Positions 7,083 through 15,283 are shown, counted from the stretch's first letter. The stretch is DNA of 64,000 bases from CAVSIS01 sp963814875 (GCA_963814875.1 CAWFFJ010000018.1:62001-126000), one strand, 5' to 3'. The notes: generated from the sequence alone by a model not told the origin. Numbers and translations are program-made.

Positions 7083-9212
7083 CTATGGCAACACGCCATT
7101 CGCCTGATCGCCGCCCGTAACCGGCTTGTCCGTGTCAAACAGATCGCCCTGCGCGACGTCCGCGGCGAGAACGACCCGGTTCTTTCCGAGGGCTTTGGCA
7201 CGGTAGAGCGCCGCGTCGGCGCGCTCGATGAGGCGGCGCGCGTCGCCGCCGTCGCTCGGGAACAGCGCGACGCCGATGCTGACCGTCAGGGTGACCGGGT
7301 GGGAGAGCTCGCTGCGGGCGAAGCCATAGGCTTCGATCGACATCCGGAGTCTCTCGAGGACCTGCTCGGCCTGGACCAGGCCGAGACCGGGAAGGATAAC
7401 GGAAAACTCCTCCCCGCCGTAGCGCGCAACAAAGTCCATGGTGCGGACGCTCTGGGCGAGCTGCTGAGCGAGCTCGCGAAGGACCACGTCGCCGATCCGG
7501 TGACCGAACTGGTCGTTGACGGCCTTGAAGCTGTCGGCGTCGATCATCCCAAACGCGACACCAGTCTCGCGCTCGCGCGCTTCTCGCAGTGTCCGGTCGA
7601 GGTGCTGGTCGAGACCCCGGCGGTTTGCGATCCCGGTGAGTCCGTCGACCTGGGTCTGTCGGTAGAGCTCGGCGACCTGGAGCGTGGAGGAGAGAGCAGG
7701 CGTCACCTGCTCAGCAAGTATCTCGAGCACGCGCAGGTCATCGAGGTCCGGCAACTCCGTCTCACGTCTGGGCGCCGCAACCAGATAGCCAACGCGGCGC
7801 TCTTCCGACCCCAGTCCGAGGACGAGCAGGTGGTCGATCTCGTCGCCATTGCGCAGAGGCTGAGGCCATGCGTCGGACGGGACGACGACGGCGCGCGACA
7901 TCGACGTGCCAAGAGACAGCGCAGCACTGAGCGCCGTCATCGTGATCTCGTCTCCTTCGCTGCTGATCCAGCCGCCCGTGCCGTTCTGCCAGCTCGCGAC
8001 ACGCCGCAGCGAGTCGCCGTCGCCCGCGTCGAGCAGCAGCTCGCAAGCACCAAACCCGAAGACCTCGCAGACCGTTCGCGTCAGGTTCTCGGTGACCCTC
8101 TTCGGCTCGTTGGAGGAGCTCACAGTGTTGCTGAGCTCGAGAAGCTGCCGGAGGCGATCCCCCTGGCTGTTCGCGCGTTGGGCAAGCTGGGCGACCCGGG
8201 ACGTGAGCTCGCGCTGCACGAGAATGCGGTCGAGGATCGCTGCAGCGGAGTCCGCGAACGAGCGCTCCGCCGGGGCTGAAACCAGCGGCGTGTCGCTCAG
8301 GAACGCGAGCAAAGCGATCAGCTGCTGCCCCCGTCGGAGCGGTACGAGCAGCTGGTGGGCGAAGGCGGGGTGGAGGTGATCACGTTCCTCGAGGGTCGTA
8401 ACGCGTACGCCGACCAGCGAGTCCCTGCGCCCGGATTGCAGTGCATGGCGAGCGCGCTCTCGGATCCTGGACAGGTCGTTTCCCGCGGGAGGATAGCAGC
8501 TGACCACAGACGTGCCCTGCCCGAAGGCAGGATTCAGGGCCACGATCGTCGCACGGTGACGAAGGAAAGGGGCGTAGGTCTCATGGAGGAGTTCGGCGAG
8601 GGACTCGATCGGATCGGTTGCACTCGAGATGAGCGCTTCCGCGACAGCGCTGGAACCTGCGACCATGCCGTCGACCCTGGCGCGTCCCGCGGCGTTGCGG
8701 ACGACATCCTCAATCAGCGCCGGTAGCATGGCCGGCGTCGAAAAACCGAGAATCGTCAACAGCGGCAGATCGAGCGTGAGACCGCAAGCCAACAATGTTG
8801 CGCTGGCCAGGAGGAGGAGGGTCGCGGCAAGCTCGTTCCAGACGGCGTGACGGTAGTGGTCGCGGCCGGGAAGAAACCGGCGGATCGACAACGCGACGAA
8901 GAGCGCACCGAACACCAACGCCATCAGCCGACCCAAGGTGCCGGCTATGTCGGTCTGCGCCATTCCAGCTGCTGCCACCGCCAACAACGCGACAGGGACA
9001 ACGTCGCGCAACGCCCGCCACCTGCCTACTCCCTCTGCGGCGACCAACAGGACGGCGAGACCCGCGACCGCTGCGACTCCGGCACCCATCGCAGCCGCTA
9101 CCACTAGAGGCACGATTCCCCAGGGGAGCACCGTCGTCCGCCATTGGCGCGATGCCAACGACAGGACCAGGCACGCCACGGCCAAGGGGAGGAAAGGCAC
9201 AGCACTAGACAT
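7083..9212 (-). CDS. Membrane-bound GAF-GGDEF diguanylate cyclase
   Basis: A 709-residue signalling protein. The N-terminal ~190 residues are strongly hydrophobic with about seven membrane segments. They are followed by a GAF-like sensory region (about 330-490) and a C-terminal GGDEF domain (about 535-690). The active loop is Gly-Gly-Glu-Glu-Phe near residues 599-603, and an Arg-x2-Asp inhibitory c-di-GMP site lies five residues before it, so it should make cyclic di-GMP with product inhibition. I start at ATG 9212; a TTG at 9248 in the same frame has a better-placed upstream context but would add 12 residues. It stands alone, divergent from the nfn pair. Confidence 0.88.
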   Translation of the reverse strand: MSSAVPFLPLAVACLVLSLASRQWRTTVLPWGIVPLVVAAAMGAGVAAVAGLAVLLVAAEGVGRWRALRDVVPVALLAVAAAGMAQTDIAGTLGRLMALVFGALFVALSIRRFLPGRDHYRHAVWNELAATLLLLASATLLACGLTLDLPLLTILGFSTPAMLPALIEDVVRNAAGRARVDGMVAGSSAVAEALISSATDPIESLAELLHETYAPFLRHRATIVALNPAFGQGTSVVSCYPPAGNDLSRIRERARHALQSGRRDSLVGVRVTTLEERDHLHPAFAHQLLVPLRRGQQLIALLAFLSDTPLVSAPAERSFADSAAAILDRILVQRELTSRVAQLAQRANSQGDRLRQLLELSNTVSSSNEPKRVTENLTRTVCEVFGFGACELLLDAGDGDSLRRVASWQNGTGGWISSEGDEITMTALSAALSLGTSMSRAVVVPSDAWPQPLRNGDEIDHLLVLGLGSEERRVGYLVAAPRRETELPDLDDLRVLEILAEQVTPALSSTLQVAELYRQTQVDGLTGIANRRGLDQHLDRTLREARERETGVAFGMIDADSFKAVNDQFGHRIGDVVLRELAQQLAQSVRTMDFVARYGGEEFSVILPGLGLVQAEQVLERLRMSIEAYGFARSELSHPVTLTVSIGVALFPSDGGDARRLIERADAALYRAKALGKNRVVLAADVAQGDLFDTDKPVTGGDQANGVLP

Positions 9213-9262
9213 CAAGCTGACCCGCCCGTTCCGAGAAACCTCCAGCAATCGGCTGCAGCGTT

Positions 9263-9291
9263 ACTATACACCGGCTCACGGCTTCGGTCAT
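9263..9291 (-). promoter_or_regulatory. Putative promoter of the GGDEF gene
   Basis: TATAGT (9263-9268, minus strand) as -10, with ATGACC (9286-9291) 17 bp away as a weak -35. It lies 51 bp upstream of the chosen start, in the gap between divergent genes. Confidence 0.4.
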
Positions 9292-9430
9292 GCTCGGCAC
9301 GACCGATGCCGATCTTGAGAGAATGTGCCCTTTGCGCGGAAACAGGCCACTCCACTGTGAGGGAGTCGCAGGGGGTCACCCGGTCGTGAGCGGGGCGCAC
9401 GGAAGCCGGGCTTTCAGGAACCACTCCTCC

Positions 9431-9459
9431 TTGATCGCGGTGGGGTCGATTGCTACAGT
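9431..9459 (+). promoter_or_regulatory. Sigma-70-type promoter of the nfnAB operon
   Basis: TTGATC (9431-9436) and TACAGT (9454-9459) separated by exactly 17 bp, about 50 bp upstream of the nfnA start. Confidence 0.6.
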
Positions 9460-9508
9460 GTTCCGGTTCGCCCCGGGGCCTCACGACCGGCTCCGCATTG
9501 GAGGCGCC

Positions 9509-10366
9509 ATGGCCAGGCTTGTCGAGGTCTCCAGCATCGCACCGCAGTTCAAGCGCTTCGTCGTCGAGGCGCCCGAGATCGCCCGGAAGCACCGGGCTGG
9601 GCAATTCGTAATCGTACTGCTCCACGATCACGGAGAGCGTATTCCGCTGACCATCGCTGACTCCGACGCCGCCGCCGGGACGATCACCCTGGTCGTTCAG
9701 GAGGTGGGAAAGTCGACCATGGAGATGGGCTTGCTCGAGGCGGACGCCGACCTCCGGATTGTGGGACCGCTCGGCACTCCGACCCACATTGAAAGGCTGG
9801 GTACCTGCGTCTGCGTCGGCGGTGGCGCCGGAATTGCCCCGTTGCTGCCGATCGCGCGGGCTCTCAAGGAGGCCGGCAACCGCGTCGTATCCATCCTCGG
9901 GGGGCGGACGGCCGAGCTCGTGATTCTCCGCGAGGAGATGGAAGCGACCTCCGACGAGACCATCCTCACGACGGACGACGGCAGTCTCGGTCGCAAGGGC
10001 CTCGTGACCCACGCACTGGAAGCGTTCGTCGACGAGCACGGGGCGCCGGCGCAGGTGATCGCGATCGGACCAGGAGTGATGATGAGAGCAGTCGCGGACA
10101 TGACGCGCCCGCTCGCCATCCCGACCGTGGTCTCGCTCAATACCATCATGATCGACGGAACCGGGATGTGCGGCGGTTGCCGGGTCGCCGTCGGCGGCGA
10201 GAGCAAGTTCGTCTGCGTGGACGGTCCCGAGTTCGACGCGCACCAGGTCGATTTCGATCTGCTTCTGAAGCGCCAGCGCATCTACCTCAAGCAGGAACAG
10301 CTCGCCCGCGAGCGCTTTCTCGCCGCGCATGCCTGCCAGGCGATGCCTGCAGGGGAGGTGAAGTGA
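9509..10366 (+). CDS. nfnA: Ferredoxin-NADP+ reductase, NfnA/SudB-type FAD and [2Fe-2S] subunit
   Basis: A 285-residue small subunit of an NfnAB/SudAB-type flavoprotein, which couples NADH, NADPH and ferredoxin by electron bifurcation in anaerobes. It has an N-terminal FAD-binding barrel, an NAD-binding half with Val-Gly-Gly-Gly-Ala-Gly-Ile-Ala-Pro (103-111), and a C-terminal cluster site with C221, C224 and C236. Only three Cys are present; Asp216 is nearby, consistent with the Asp-plus-three-Cys ligation known for this family. ATG 9509 follows GGAGG at 6 nt. The stop overlaps the next start (TGATG). Annotation as dihydroorotate dehydrogenase electron-transfer subunit is a possible alternative, but the downstream partner favours Nfn. 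Confidence 0.85.
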   Translation: MARLVEVSSIAPQFKRFVVEAPEIARKHRAGQFVIVLLHDHGERIPLTIADSDAAAGTITLVVQEVGKSTMEMGLLEADADLRIVGPLGTPTHIERLGTCVCVGGGAGIAPLLPIARALKEAGNRVVSILGGRTAELVILREEMEATSDETILTTDDGSLGRKGLVTHALEAFVDEHGAPAQVIAIGPGVMMRAVADMTRPLAIPTVVSLNTIMIDGTGMCGGCRVAVGGESKFVCVDGPEFDAHQVDFDLLLKRQRIYLKQEQLARERFLAAHACQAMPAGEVK

Positions 10367-11820
10367 TGGCCCGGGAGCTGACGCCCAAGCAGCGGATGGC
10401 GATTCCCCGGCAAGAGATGCCGGTGCAGGACCCGGTCGAGCGGCGGAGCAACTTCGCTGAGGTTGCGCTCGGCTTCACTGATGAGCTTGCAATCACCGAG
10501 GCCGAGCGGTGTCTCGCGTGCAAGAAACCGAAGTGCATCGCGGGCTGTCCGGTCGGGATCGACATTCCGGCATTCGTCGCTGCTGTCGAGGACGGCAGGT
10601 TCGAGGAGGCACTTCGAATCGTCAAGAAGGACAACACCCTGCCTGCAATCTGCGGGCGCGTGTGCCCGCAGGAGGACCAGTGCGAGAAGGTCTGCGTGGT
10701 CGGGAACAAGCACGAGCCGGTGGCGATTGGCCGCCTCGAGAGGTTCGTCGCCGACTGGGAGCGGAGCAGCGGCGAGACTCGGATGCCGGAGCCGGCTGCA
10801 GCAACCGGATTTAGGGTTGCAATCGTCGGTTCCGGGCCGGCTGGGTTGGCGTGTGCGGCCGACCTTGCCATGCGCGGTCACTCGGTGACGATCTTGGAGG
10901 CGTTGCACAAGCCCGGGGGTGTGCTCATCTACGGCATTCCGGAGTTTCGTCTACCCAAGGCGATCGTGGACGAGGAGATCTCCAACCTGCGTCGTCTCGG
11001 TGTCGAGATCCGCTGCAACTTCGTGGTTGGGAAAATCGCATCGGTGGCGGAGCTGTTCGAGGAGTATGGGTTTGACGCAGTATTTGTCGGCACAGGCGCC
11101 GGTCTCCCGTATTTCATGGGGATACCGGGGGAGAACGCGATCGGCGTGTACTCGGCGAACGAGTTTCTGACTCGTGTCAACCTCATGAAGGCCTTCAGCT
11201 TTCCGGATTTCGACACACCAGTGGCGATCGGCAAGAGAGTCGCCGTCGTCGGCTCCGGCAACGTCGCCATGGACTGCCTGCGGACGGCCTTGCGGCTCGG
11301 GGCGGAGCAAGTGGTCTGCCTCTACCGTCGCACCCGAACTGAGTCTCCGGCACGGCTGGAAGAGCTCGAGCACGCCGAGGAGGAGGGGATCGACTTTCGC
11401 TGGCTGACCTCCCCAGTGGCCATCCATTCCAACGACGACGGTCTCGTCACGGGGGTGCGGGTCATCAAGATGGAGCTCGGCGAGCCTGACAGCTCTGGTC
11501 GTCGACGTCCGGTTCCAGTGGACGGCAGCGAGTACGACATCGAGCTCGATACGGTGGTGATGGGGATCGGCCAAGGGCCCAACCCCCTGGTCACCAAGAG
11601 CACTGAAGGCCTCCACCTCAACCGTTGGGGGAACATCGTGGTCGACGAGGCGACGATGATGACCTCGATTCCCGGTGTCTTCGCCGGTGGTGACATCGTC
11701 ACTGGGGCGGCGACCGTGATCTTGGCCATGGGTGCCGGGAAGACCGCCGCGGCGGGTATCGACCGGTACCTGAGGGAGGAGGTCCGGACGCCTCGGACAC
11801 CGGGCCAGGCTGCTTCCTGA
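10366..11820 (+). CDS. nfnB: NfnB/GltD-like FAD and 4Fe-4S large subunit
   Basis: A 484-residue partner of the preceding gene, homologous to the glutamate synthase small subunit. Its N-terminus has two cysteine sets for 4Fe-4S clusters: C49, C52, C57, C61-Pro and C96, C100, C106, C110. Two dinucleotide folds follow: Gly-x-Gly-Pro-Ala-Gly at 155-160 for FAD, and a second Gly-Ser-Gly-Asn-Val-Ala motif near 290 for NAD(P)H. The C-terminal Gly-Gly-Asp-Ile motif completes the FAD site. The ATG at 10366 is preceded by GGGGAGG, and one base is shared with the nfnA stop. As no glutamate synthase large subunit is adjacent and NfnA is, a transhydrogenase/bifurcation role is more likely than GltD. Confidence 0.88.
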   Translation: MARELTPKQRMAIPRQEMPVQDPVERRSNFAEVALGFTDELAITEAERCLACKKPKCIAGCPVGIDIPAFVAAVEDGRFEEALRIVKKDNTLPAICGRVCPQEDQCEKVCVVGNKHEPVAIGRLERFVADWERSSGETRMPEPAAATGFRVAIVGSGPAGLACAADLAMRGHSVTILEALHKPGGVLIYGIPEFRLPKAIVDEEISNLRRLGVEIRCNFVVGKIASVAELFEEYGFDAVFVGTGAGLPYFMGIPGENAIGVYSANEFLTRVNLMKAFSFPDFDTPVAIGKRVAVVGSGNVAMDCLRTALRLGAEQVVCLYRRTRTESPARLEELEHAEEEGIDFRWLTSPVAIHSNDDGLVTGVRVIKMELGEPDSSGRRRPVPVDGSEYDIELDTVVMGIGQGPNPLVTKSTEGLHLNRWGNIVVDEATMMTSIPGVFAGGDIVTGAATVILAMGAGKTAAAGIDRYLREEVRTPRTPGQAAS

Positions 11821-11845
11821 GCTTCTCCTAGGCGCAGGTTGTTGT

Positions 11846-11876
11846 CGGGAAGTTACGGAGCCGTCGAGACTTCCCG
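11846..11876 (+). terminator. Stem-loop after nfnB
   Basis: CGGGAAGT and ACTTCCCG form a perfect 8-bp stem with a 15-nt loop, 26 bp after the nfnB stop. No T-run follows, so termination is likely but unproven. Confidence 0.5.
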
Positions 11877-11899
11877 CGCGACTGCTGCGGCGGCCGTGG

Positions 11900-11905
11900 T
11901 ATAAT
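11900..11905 (+). promoter_or_regulatory. Putative -10 box of the DUF4388 gene
   Basis: A perfect TATAAT 120 bp upstream of the GTG start and just after the nfnB hairpin. No clear -35 hexamer is seen at the usual distance. The transcript would carry a leader of about 110 nt. Confidence 0.45.
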
Positions 11906-12024
11906 CTGGCGAGGGAATCGCAACTTTCTTCTTGCCTATGGCTTGCGTCTGCTGCTATCGATTGACCCGGGCCGTCCGGCGGCCACGCTGCCGACATCGG
12001 CGCGGACGATGCGGGAGCGTCTGA

Positions 12025-13173
12025 GTGTCGATCAGCGGCAACCTCCGCACCATGCCGTTCGCCGACCTGTTGCAATGGGTGTCGCAGAGTCGTAAGACCG
12101 GCACACTTGCAGTCGAGGGGCCCGAGTACAACAAGAAGGTCTACTTCCGCGACGGTTTGGTGGTCGCCTCATCGTCCGAAAACCCGAAGGAATACCTCGG
12201 CTACTACCTGGTGGGGTGGAACTACCTCAATGAAGAGGAGCTTCAGGAGCTGCTCGACATGCAGGACCGCCACGGCACCCTGCTCGGAGAGCTCCTGGTG
12301 ATCATCGGTCGCATCTCGCGCGAGGACCTGACGCGTATTCTCCAGATCAAGACCGAGGAGACCATCTTTGAGCTCTTCCTCTGGGAGGAAGGCGACTTCC
12401 GCTTCTTGGAGAACATACTTCCCGCGAAGAAGTTCCAGCCGCTTGGTCTGGCGATCGACATGATCATCCTCGAGGGTGTTCGGCGTAAGGACGAATGGCT
12501 CCGGATCAGGGACAGCATCTCGGATCCGCAATGGATCCCCAAGTTGGTCCGAGCCGTCGATGTTCAGGAGATCGGTGCCACCGAGCTTGGCATTCTGCGC
12601 GAGATCAACGGCCGCAACAGCATCGAGGAGATCTCACTCGCGTGTCGGCTGCCGCTGTTTCACACGCTCCACTTCGTCTACTCAGGCTTCGAGGCCGGGT
12701 TGTTCGAGCTCAAACCGCCGACGACGACCGAAACCGTGATTCCCGGCTTTTCGCAGGGAGCGTGGCGGGTCCTGCTCAAGGAGGCCGAGAGGGCGATAGC
12801 CGCTGGTGATCTGATGCGGGCCTGGCAGCAGCTGCGGGAGATCAGAGAGAAACACGCCCAGCAACGCGAGGCCAACGAGCTGGGGACTGGAATCGAGCGC
12901 AAGATCCTCCAAGAGCTCGATCAGCAACACCTCGACGCCAGCGCCGTTCTCGAGCTGGCCGTGCCTCCAGCAGCTCTGTTGTCGCTCGAGTGCAGCCCCG
13001 AGGAGGGCTTCCTGCTGTCACGGATCAATGGCGTGTACACGGTGCAGGAGATCGTCCGCCAGATGCCCGGACCCGAGGTGGAGACCCGCCTGCTGATCGA
13101 CCGGCTGCTCCGGCGCCGGGCACTGCGCGTCAAACACGACAAGACCGGCTCTCGCGACCTCCGCGCAGGCTGA
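12025..13173 (+). CDS. DUF4388 (PATAN-like) domain protein
   Basis: A 382-residue cytoplasmic protein. The N-terminal ~120 residues begin with the DUF4388 pattern Gly-Asn-Leu-x-Thr-Met-Pro-Phe-Ala-Asp-Leu-Leu-Gln-Trp, then Lys-Thr-Gly-Thr-Leu and Val-Tyr-Phe-Arg-Asp-Gly. These domains are often linked to two-component and gliding/motility signalling in Acidobacteria, Myxococci and cyanobacteria. The middle (120-230) repeats an Ile/Leu-rich helical pattern, and the C-terminus is a further all-helical region with no recognised motif. The start is GTG 12025. No partner genes adjoin, so its pathway cannot be deduced. Confidence 0.75.
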   Translation: MSISGNLRTMPFADLLQWVSQSRKTGTLAVEGPEYNKKVYFRDGLVVASSSENPKEYLGYYLVGWNYLNEEELQELLDMQDRHGTLLGELLVIIGRISREDLTRILQIKTEETIFELFLWEEGDFRFLENILPAKKFQPLGLAIDMIILEGVRRKDEWLRIRDSISDPQWIPKLVRAVDVQEIGATELGILREINGRNSIEEISLACRLPLFHTLHFVYSGFEAGLFELKPPTTTETVIPGFSQGAWRVLLKEAERAIAAGDLMRAWQQLREIREKHAQQREANELGTGIERKILQELDQQHLDASAVLELAVPPAALLSLECSPEEGFLLSRINGVYTVQEIVRQMPGPEVETRLLIDRLLRRRALRVKHDKTGSRDLRAG

Positions 13174-13228
13174 ACTGCAACGAGGCACGGAGACCGCGAA
13201 CAGAGTCCGTCTGCACGATCAAGAGGAA

Positions 13229-13259
13229 GGGACCACCCGGGTCCCGGGGTTCACACCCC
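13229..13259. terminator. Tandem hairpins between converging genes
   Basis: Two adjoining stems: GGGACC/GGTCCC with a 5-nt loop (13229-13245) and GGGGT/ACCCC with a 4-nt loop (13246-13259). They sit exactly between the DUF4388 gene and the fmdB-type gene and could serve both. Confidence 0.45.
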
Positions 13260-13466
13260 TCAGGTGAAGCCACCCCCGCCACAACCGGCTCCTGCACTGC
13301 TCGCCGCGCCACCGCTGGTCGATGCGCTCGCGAAGGTGGAAAGCTGACGGTCAACCTCGGAGGCGCCGCAGTGCGGGCAGCGAACTTCGCTGGAATCGGC
13401 CCCGATTCTCTGGAGCTTCTGGAAGATCCGCTGACAGTGCGCGCAGCGATACTCGTAAATCGGCAT
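13260..13466 (-). CDS. FmdB-family zinc-ribbon protein
   Basis: A 68-residue protein beginning Met-Pro-Ile-Tyr-Glu-Tyr-Arg-Cys, the FmdB family hallmark. Two Cys-x2-Cys knuckles (C8/C11 and C30/C33) should bind one zinc. The tail is Ser/Ala/Gly-rich and ends with Cys-Gly-Gly-Gly-Gly-Phe. Members are thought to be small regulators or metal-binding proteins; none is biochemically well defined. It lies 98 bp downstream of the ArsR gene on the same strand and may be co-transcribed. Confidence 0.85.
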   Translation of the reverse strand: MPIYEYRCAHCQRIFQKLQRIGADSSEVRCPHCGASEVDRQLSTFASASTSGGAASSAGAGCGGGGFT

Positions 13467-13564
13467 TGTTCTGTAACCTCAACTGGCTCACGGAGGTCTC
13501 CGGCCCAGCGCCACGGTCACCCCTCGGCTGACGCGCAGTCTGGCGTCTTGTCCGGGATCGCTGG

Positions 13565-13951
13565 CTAACTGCTGACGACCTCGACCTCTTCCATCTGATA
13601 TCGTCCCTCGACAATTGCCTGGTGCTCGCGATCGACGCGCTGCTCCAGGGAGTCGCAGACGTTTCGGCAGATGGTGAAGACACCCTCGTCGATGATGCGA
13701 TAGAAAACGTTCAGTCCATCGCGGCGACAGTCGACGAGGCCCGCACGTTTGAGCACCGAGAGGTGCTTTGAGACGTTCGCCTGACTCCCCCCGACGACAT
13801 GCAGAATGTCCGACACGCAGCGCTCGCCAGCGTGCAGGCTGTGCAGGATCCTCAGCCGGGTAGGATCGGCCATCGCCTTGAGAACCTCAGCGATCCGGGT
13901 CAGCAGTTCATCTCTTCCTGGCACGGCGCCTCCCTGTTGACGTCCGTTCAT
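13565..13951 (-). CDS. ArsR/SmtB-family transcriptional regulator
   Basis: A 128-residue winged-helix repressor. The core Ala-Met-Ala-Asp-Pro-Thr-Arg-Leu-Arg-Ile-Leu (26-36) and the recognition helix with Gln-Ala-Asn-Val-Ser-Lys-His-Leu are typical. The alpha-3 metal motif Cys-x-Cys of ArsR/CadC is not complete, with only one Cys (Glu-Arg-Cys-Val). Other cysteines sit in the wing (Asp-Cys-Arg-Arg) and the C-terminal helix (Cys-Arg-Asn-Val-Cys), so the inducer may be a different metal, a thiol-reactive signal, or none. A palindrome 12 bp upstream of its start suggests autoregulation. Only the FmdB-type gene follows, so the target remains unknown. Confidence 0.85.
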   Translation of the reverse strand: MNGRQQGGAVPGRDELLTRIAEVLKAMADPTRLRILHSLHAGERCVSDILHVVGGSQANVSKHLSVLKRAGLVDCRRDGLNVFYRIIDEGVFTICRNVCDSLEQRVDREHQAIVEGRYQMEEVEVVSS

Positions 13952-13962
13952 CTCACACTATC

Positions 13963-13972
13963 ACTAATTAGT
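13963..13972. promoter_or_regulatory. Likely ArsR operator
   Basis: ACTAATTAGT is a perfect 10-bp palindrome in a short A/T-rich island, and on the minus strand AGTAAATTACT overlaps as a second near-palindrome. ArsR-family operators are imperfect A/T-rich inverted repeats in just this position, 12 bp upstream of the start. Confidence 0.55.
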
Positions 13973-14116
13973 AATTTACTCCAGCGGTACAATTTCGTCA
14001 ACCCTATTCCTGCTGATTTCTGAAAAGATGCTGTGTTGAGAAGGGATCTTTGCGAGATTGTATCGCCAAATCACAAGCTGCAGGACGGTCGACACCGCGC
14101 ACCGCGAGCCGCCGGC

Positions 14117-14146
14117 TTGACCAGCGACACTGCTGAACGGGACAAT
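14117..14146 (+). promoter_or_regulatory. Promoter of the tRNA-Leu gene
   Basis: TTGACC (14117-14122) and GACAAT (14141-14146) spaced by 18 bp; the tRNA begins 8 bp after the -10 element, as expected. Confidence 0.6.
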
Positions 14147-14154
14147 ACCGTGGC

Positions 14155-14240
14155 GCCGGAGTGGCGGAACGGTAGACGCGGGGGACTCAAAATCCCTTGG
14201 AGGCAACTCTGTGAGGGTTCGATTCCCTCCTCCGGCACCA
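14155..14240 (+). tRNA. tRNA-Leu, anticodon CAA, CCA encoded
   Basis: An 86-nt class II tRNA. The acceptor arms GCCGGAG and CTCCGGC pair fully and are followed by A-CCA. The anticodon loop is CTCAAAA (anticodon CAA, reads UUG). There is a long variable arm, and the T-arm is AGGG-TTCGATT-CCCT. Its last 22 bases begin a 79-bp direct repeat. Confidence 0.95.
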
Positions 14241-14297
14241 TCTGTCCTGTGAGGGTGAGTTGCGGCCGGGTGGCCGCAACGCCACGCCCGAGCGAGG
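14219..14297 (+). repeat. 79-bp direct repeat, copy 1 (includes tRNA-Leu 3' end)
   Basis: Starts in the T-loop of tRNA-Leu, covers the acceptor 3' strand, the CCA and the downstream hairpin, and is repeated without mismatch 153 bp further on. Homology continues weakly about 11 bp beyond. A repeat anchored at a tRNA 3' end is the usual form of an integrase attachment site. Confidence 0.8.
14259..14280 (+). terminator. Hairpin downstream of tRNA-Leu
   Basis: GTTGCGGCC and GGCCGCAAC form a perfect 9-bp stem with loop GGGT, 18 nt after the CCA end. The second repeat copy holds an identical hairpin at 14412-14433. Confidence 0.5.
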
Positions 14298-14371
14298 CGA
14301 GTGGTCCTACGCCGTCCACCGCCCTCTTCGACCCCCTCGGCAAGGACCACGTCGCCTCCAGACGGGCGTGG

Positions 14372-14450
14372 TCGATTCCCTCCTCCGGCACCATCTGTCC
14401 TGTGAGGGTGAGTTGCGGCCGGGTGGCCGCAACGCCACGCCCGAGCGAGG
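14372..14450 (+). repeat. 79-bp direct repeat, copy 2
   Basis: An exact second copy of 14219-14297 holding only the 3' end of a tRNA-Leu (from the T-loop onward) and its hairpin. The rest of a tRNA is missing, so it is not a second gene. The 74 bp between the copies show no gene. Confidence 0.8.
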
Positions 14451-14485
14451 TACGTGGTCCTGCTGCCCACCGCGCAACCGGCGGC

Positions 14486-15283
14486 TCAGCGCCGGGAGGG
14501 CCCTGCCTCGGGGTTTGGAGGGCCCCCAGCGGGCGATGCGTGGCTGGAGTGTGCGTCACCGGAGCAGGGAGAAAGGAGATCTGCGCGGTCGGCGGCCCAG
14601 TCGATCTGACGGCAGATTCCGCGCAGGGTTGCGACCTCGTTGTCGGTGACTCCGGCCCGGCCGAGCAGACGTCGCAGCTTGCGCAGGATGCGCGCCGGGT
14701 AGACCGGATCGAGAAAGCCGATCCGTGCGAGCGACCGTTCGAGGTGTCCCATCAGCCCGTCGACATGAGTCTGGCTCGCGGGGGGCGGCATCAGCACGGG
14801 CGGCGGCTCGACCTCCATCGTGAGGTACGCCGCAAGGATCGCCGCCGCCTGGGCGAGATTGAGGACCGGGAACTCGGGTTCGGTGGGCACGCGGACCACA
14901 AGGTCGCAGCGGTCGAGATCGGCCTTCGACAACCCGCGCGTCTCGTTGCCCAGCACGAGGGCAGTTCCGGCGAGGCCGCGCCTCGCCACCTCCCGCGCGG
15001 CTTCGCGTGGTGTGACGAGCGGTTGCCTCTGGCGCCCGCGACCGCTCGCGGAGGCCACCGAAGTCGTATAGTGAAGAAGGGCGTCTGCGAGCTCGCGGTG
15101 ACAGCACACCTCGAGCCGACTGTCACCGCCACATGCCCAGTTGCGGACCTCGATGTCCTCCGGCGCGACGCCCGGCCGAACCAGATCGACGCGAGGAATG
15201 CCGAAGTTGGCGGCGAGTCGCAGCGCGGCGCCGAGGTTTCCGGCCAGTGAAGGTTCGACGAGGACGAGCGCGGCCAACGGCAT
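14486..15283 (-). CDS. TrmJ/LasT-type SpoU-family tRNA (Nm) methyltransferase
   Basis: A 265-residue SAM-dependent 2'-O-ribose methyltransferase of the SPOUT knot class. It has the N-terminal Pro-x-Leu-Ala-Gly-Asn-Leu-Gly-Ala-Ala-x-Arg motif 1, Val-Leu-Gly-Asn-Glu-Thr-Arg-Gly-Leu motif 2, and Val-Leu-Asn-Leu-Ala-Gln-Ala motif 3. The C-terminal helical extension, with Leu-x2-Leu-Leu-Gly-Arg-Ala, fits TrmJ, which modifies position 32 of the anticodon loop. The last ~25 residues (Ser/Pro/Gly-rich) look unstructured. It is transcribed towards the tRNA-Leu repeat region. Confidence 0.8.
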   Translation of the reverse strand: MPLAALVLVEPSLAGNLGAALRLAANFGIPRVDLVRPGVAPEDIEVRNWACGGDSRLEVCCHRELADALLHYTTSVASASGRGRQRQPLVTPREAAREVARRGLAGTALVLGNETRGLSKADLDRCDLVVRVPTEPEFPVLNLAQAAAILAAYLTMEVEPPPVLMPPPASQTHVDGLMGHLERSLARIGFLDPVYPARILRKLRRLLGRAGVTDNEVATLRGICRQIDWAADRADLLSPCSGDAHSSHASPAGGPPNPEAGPSRR

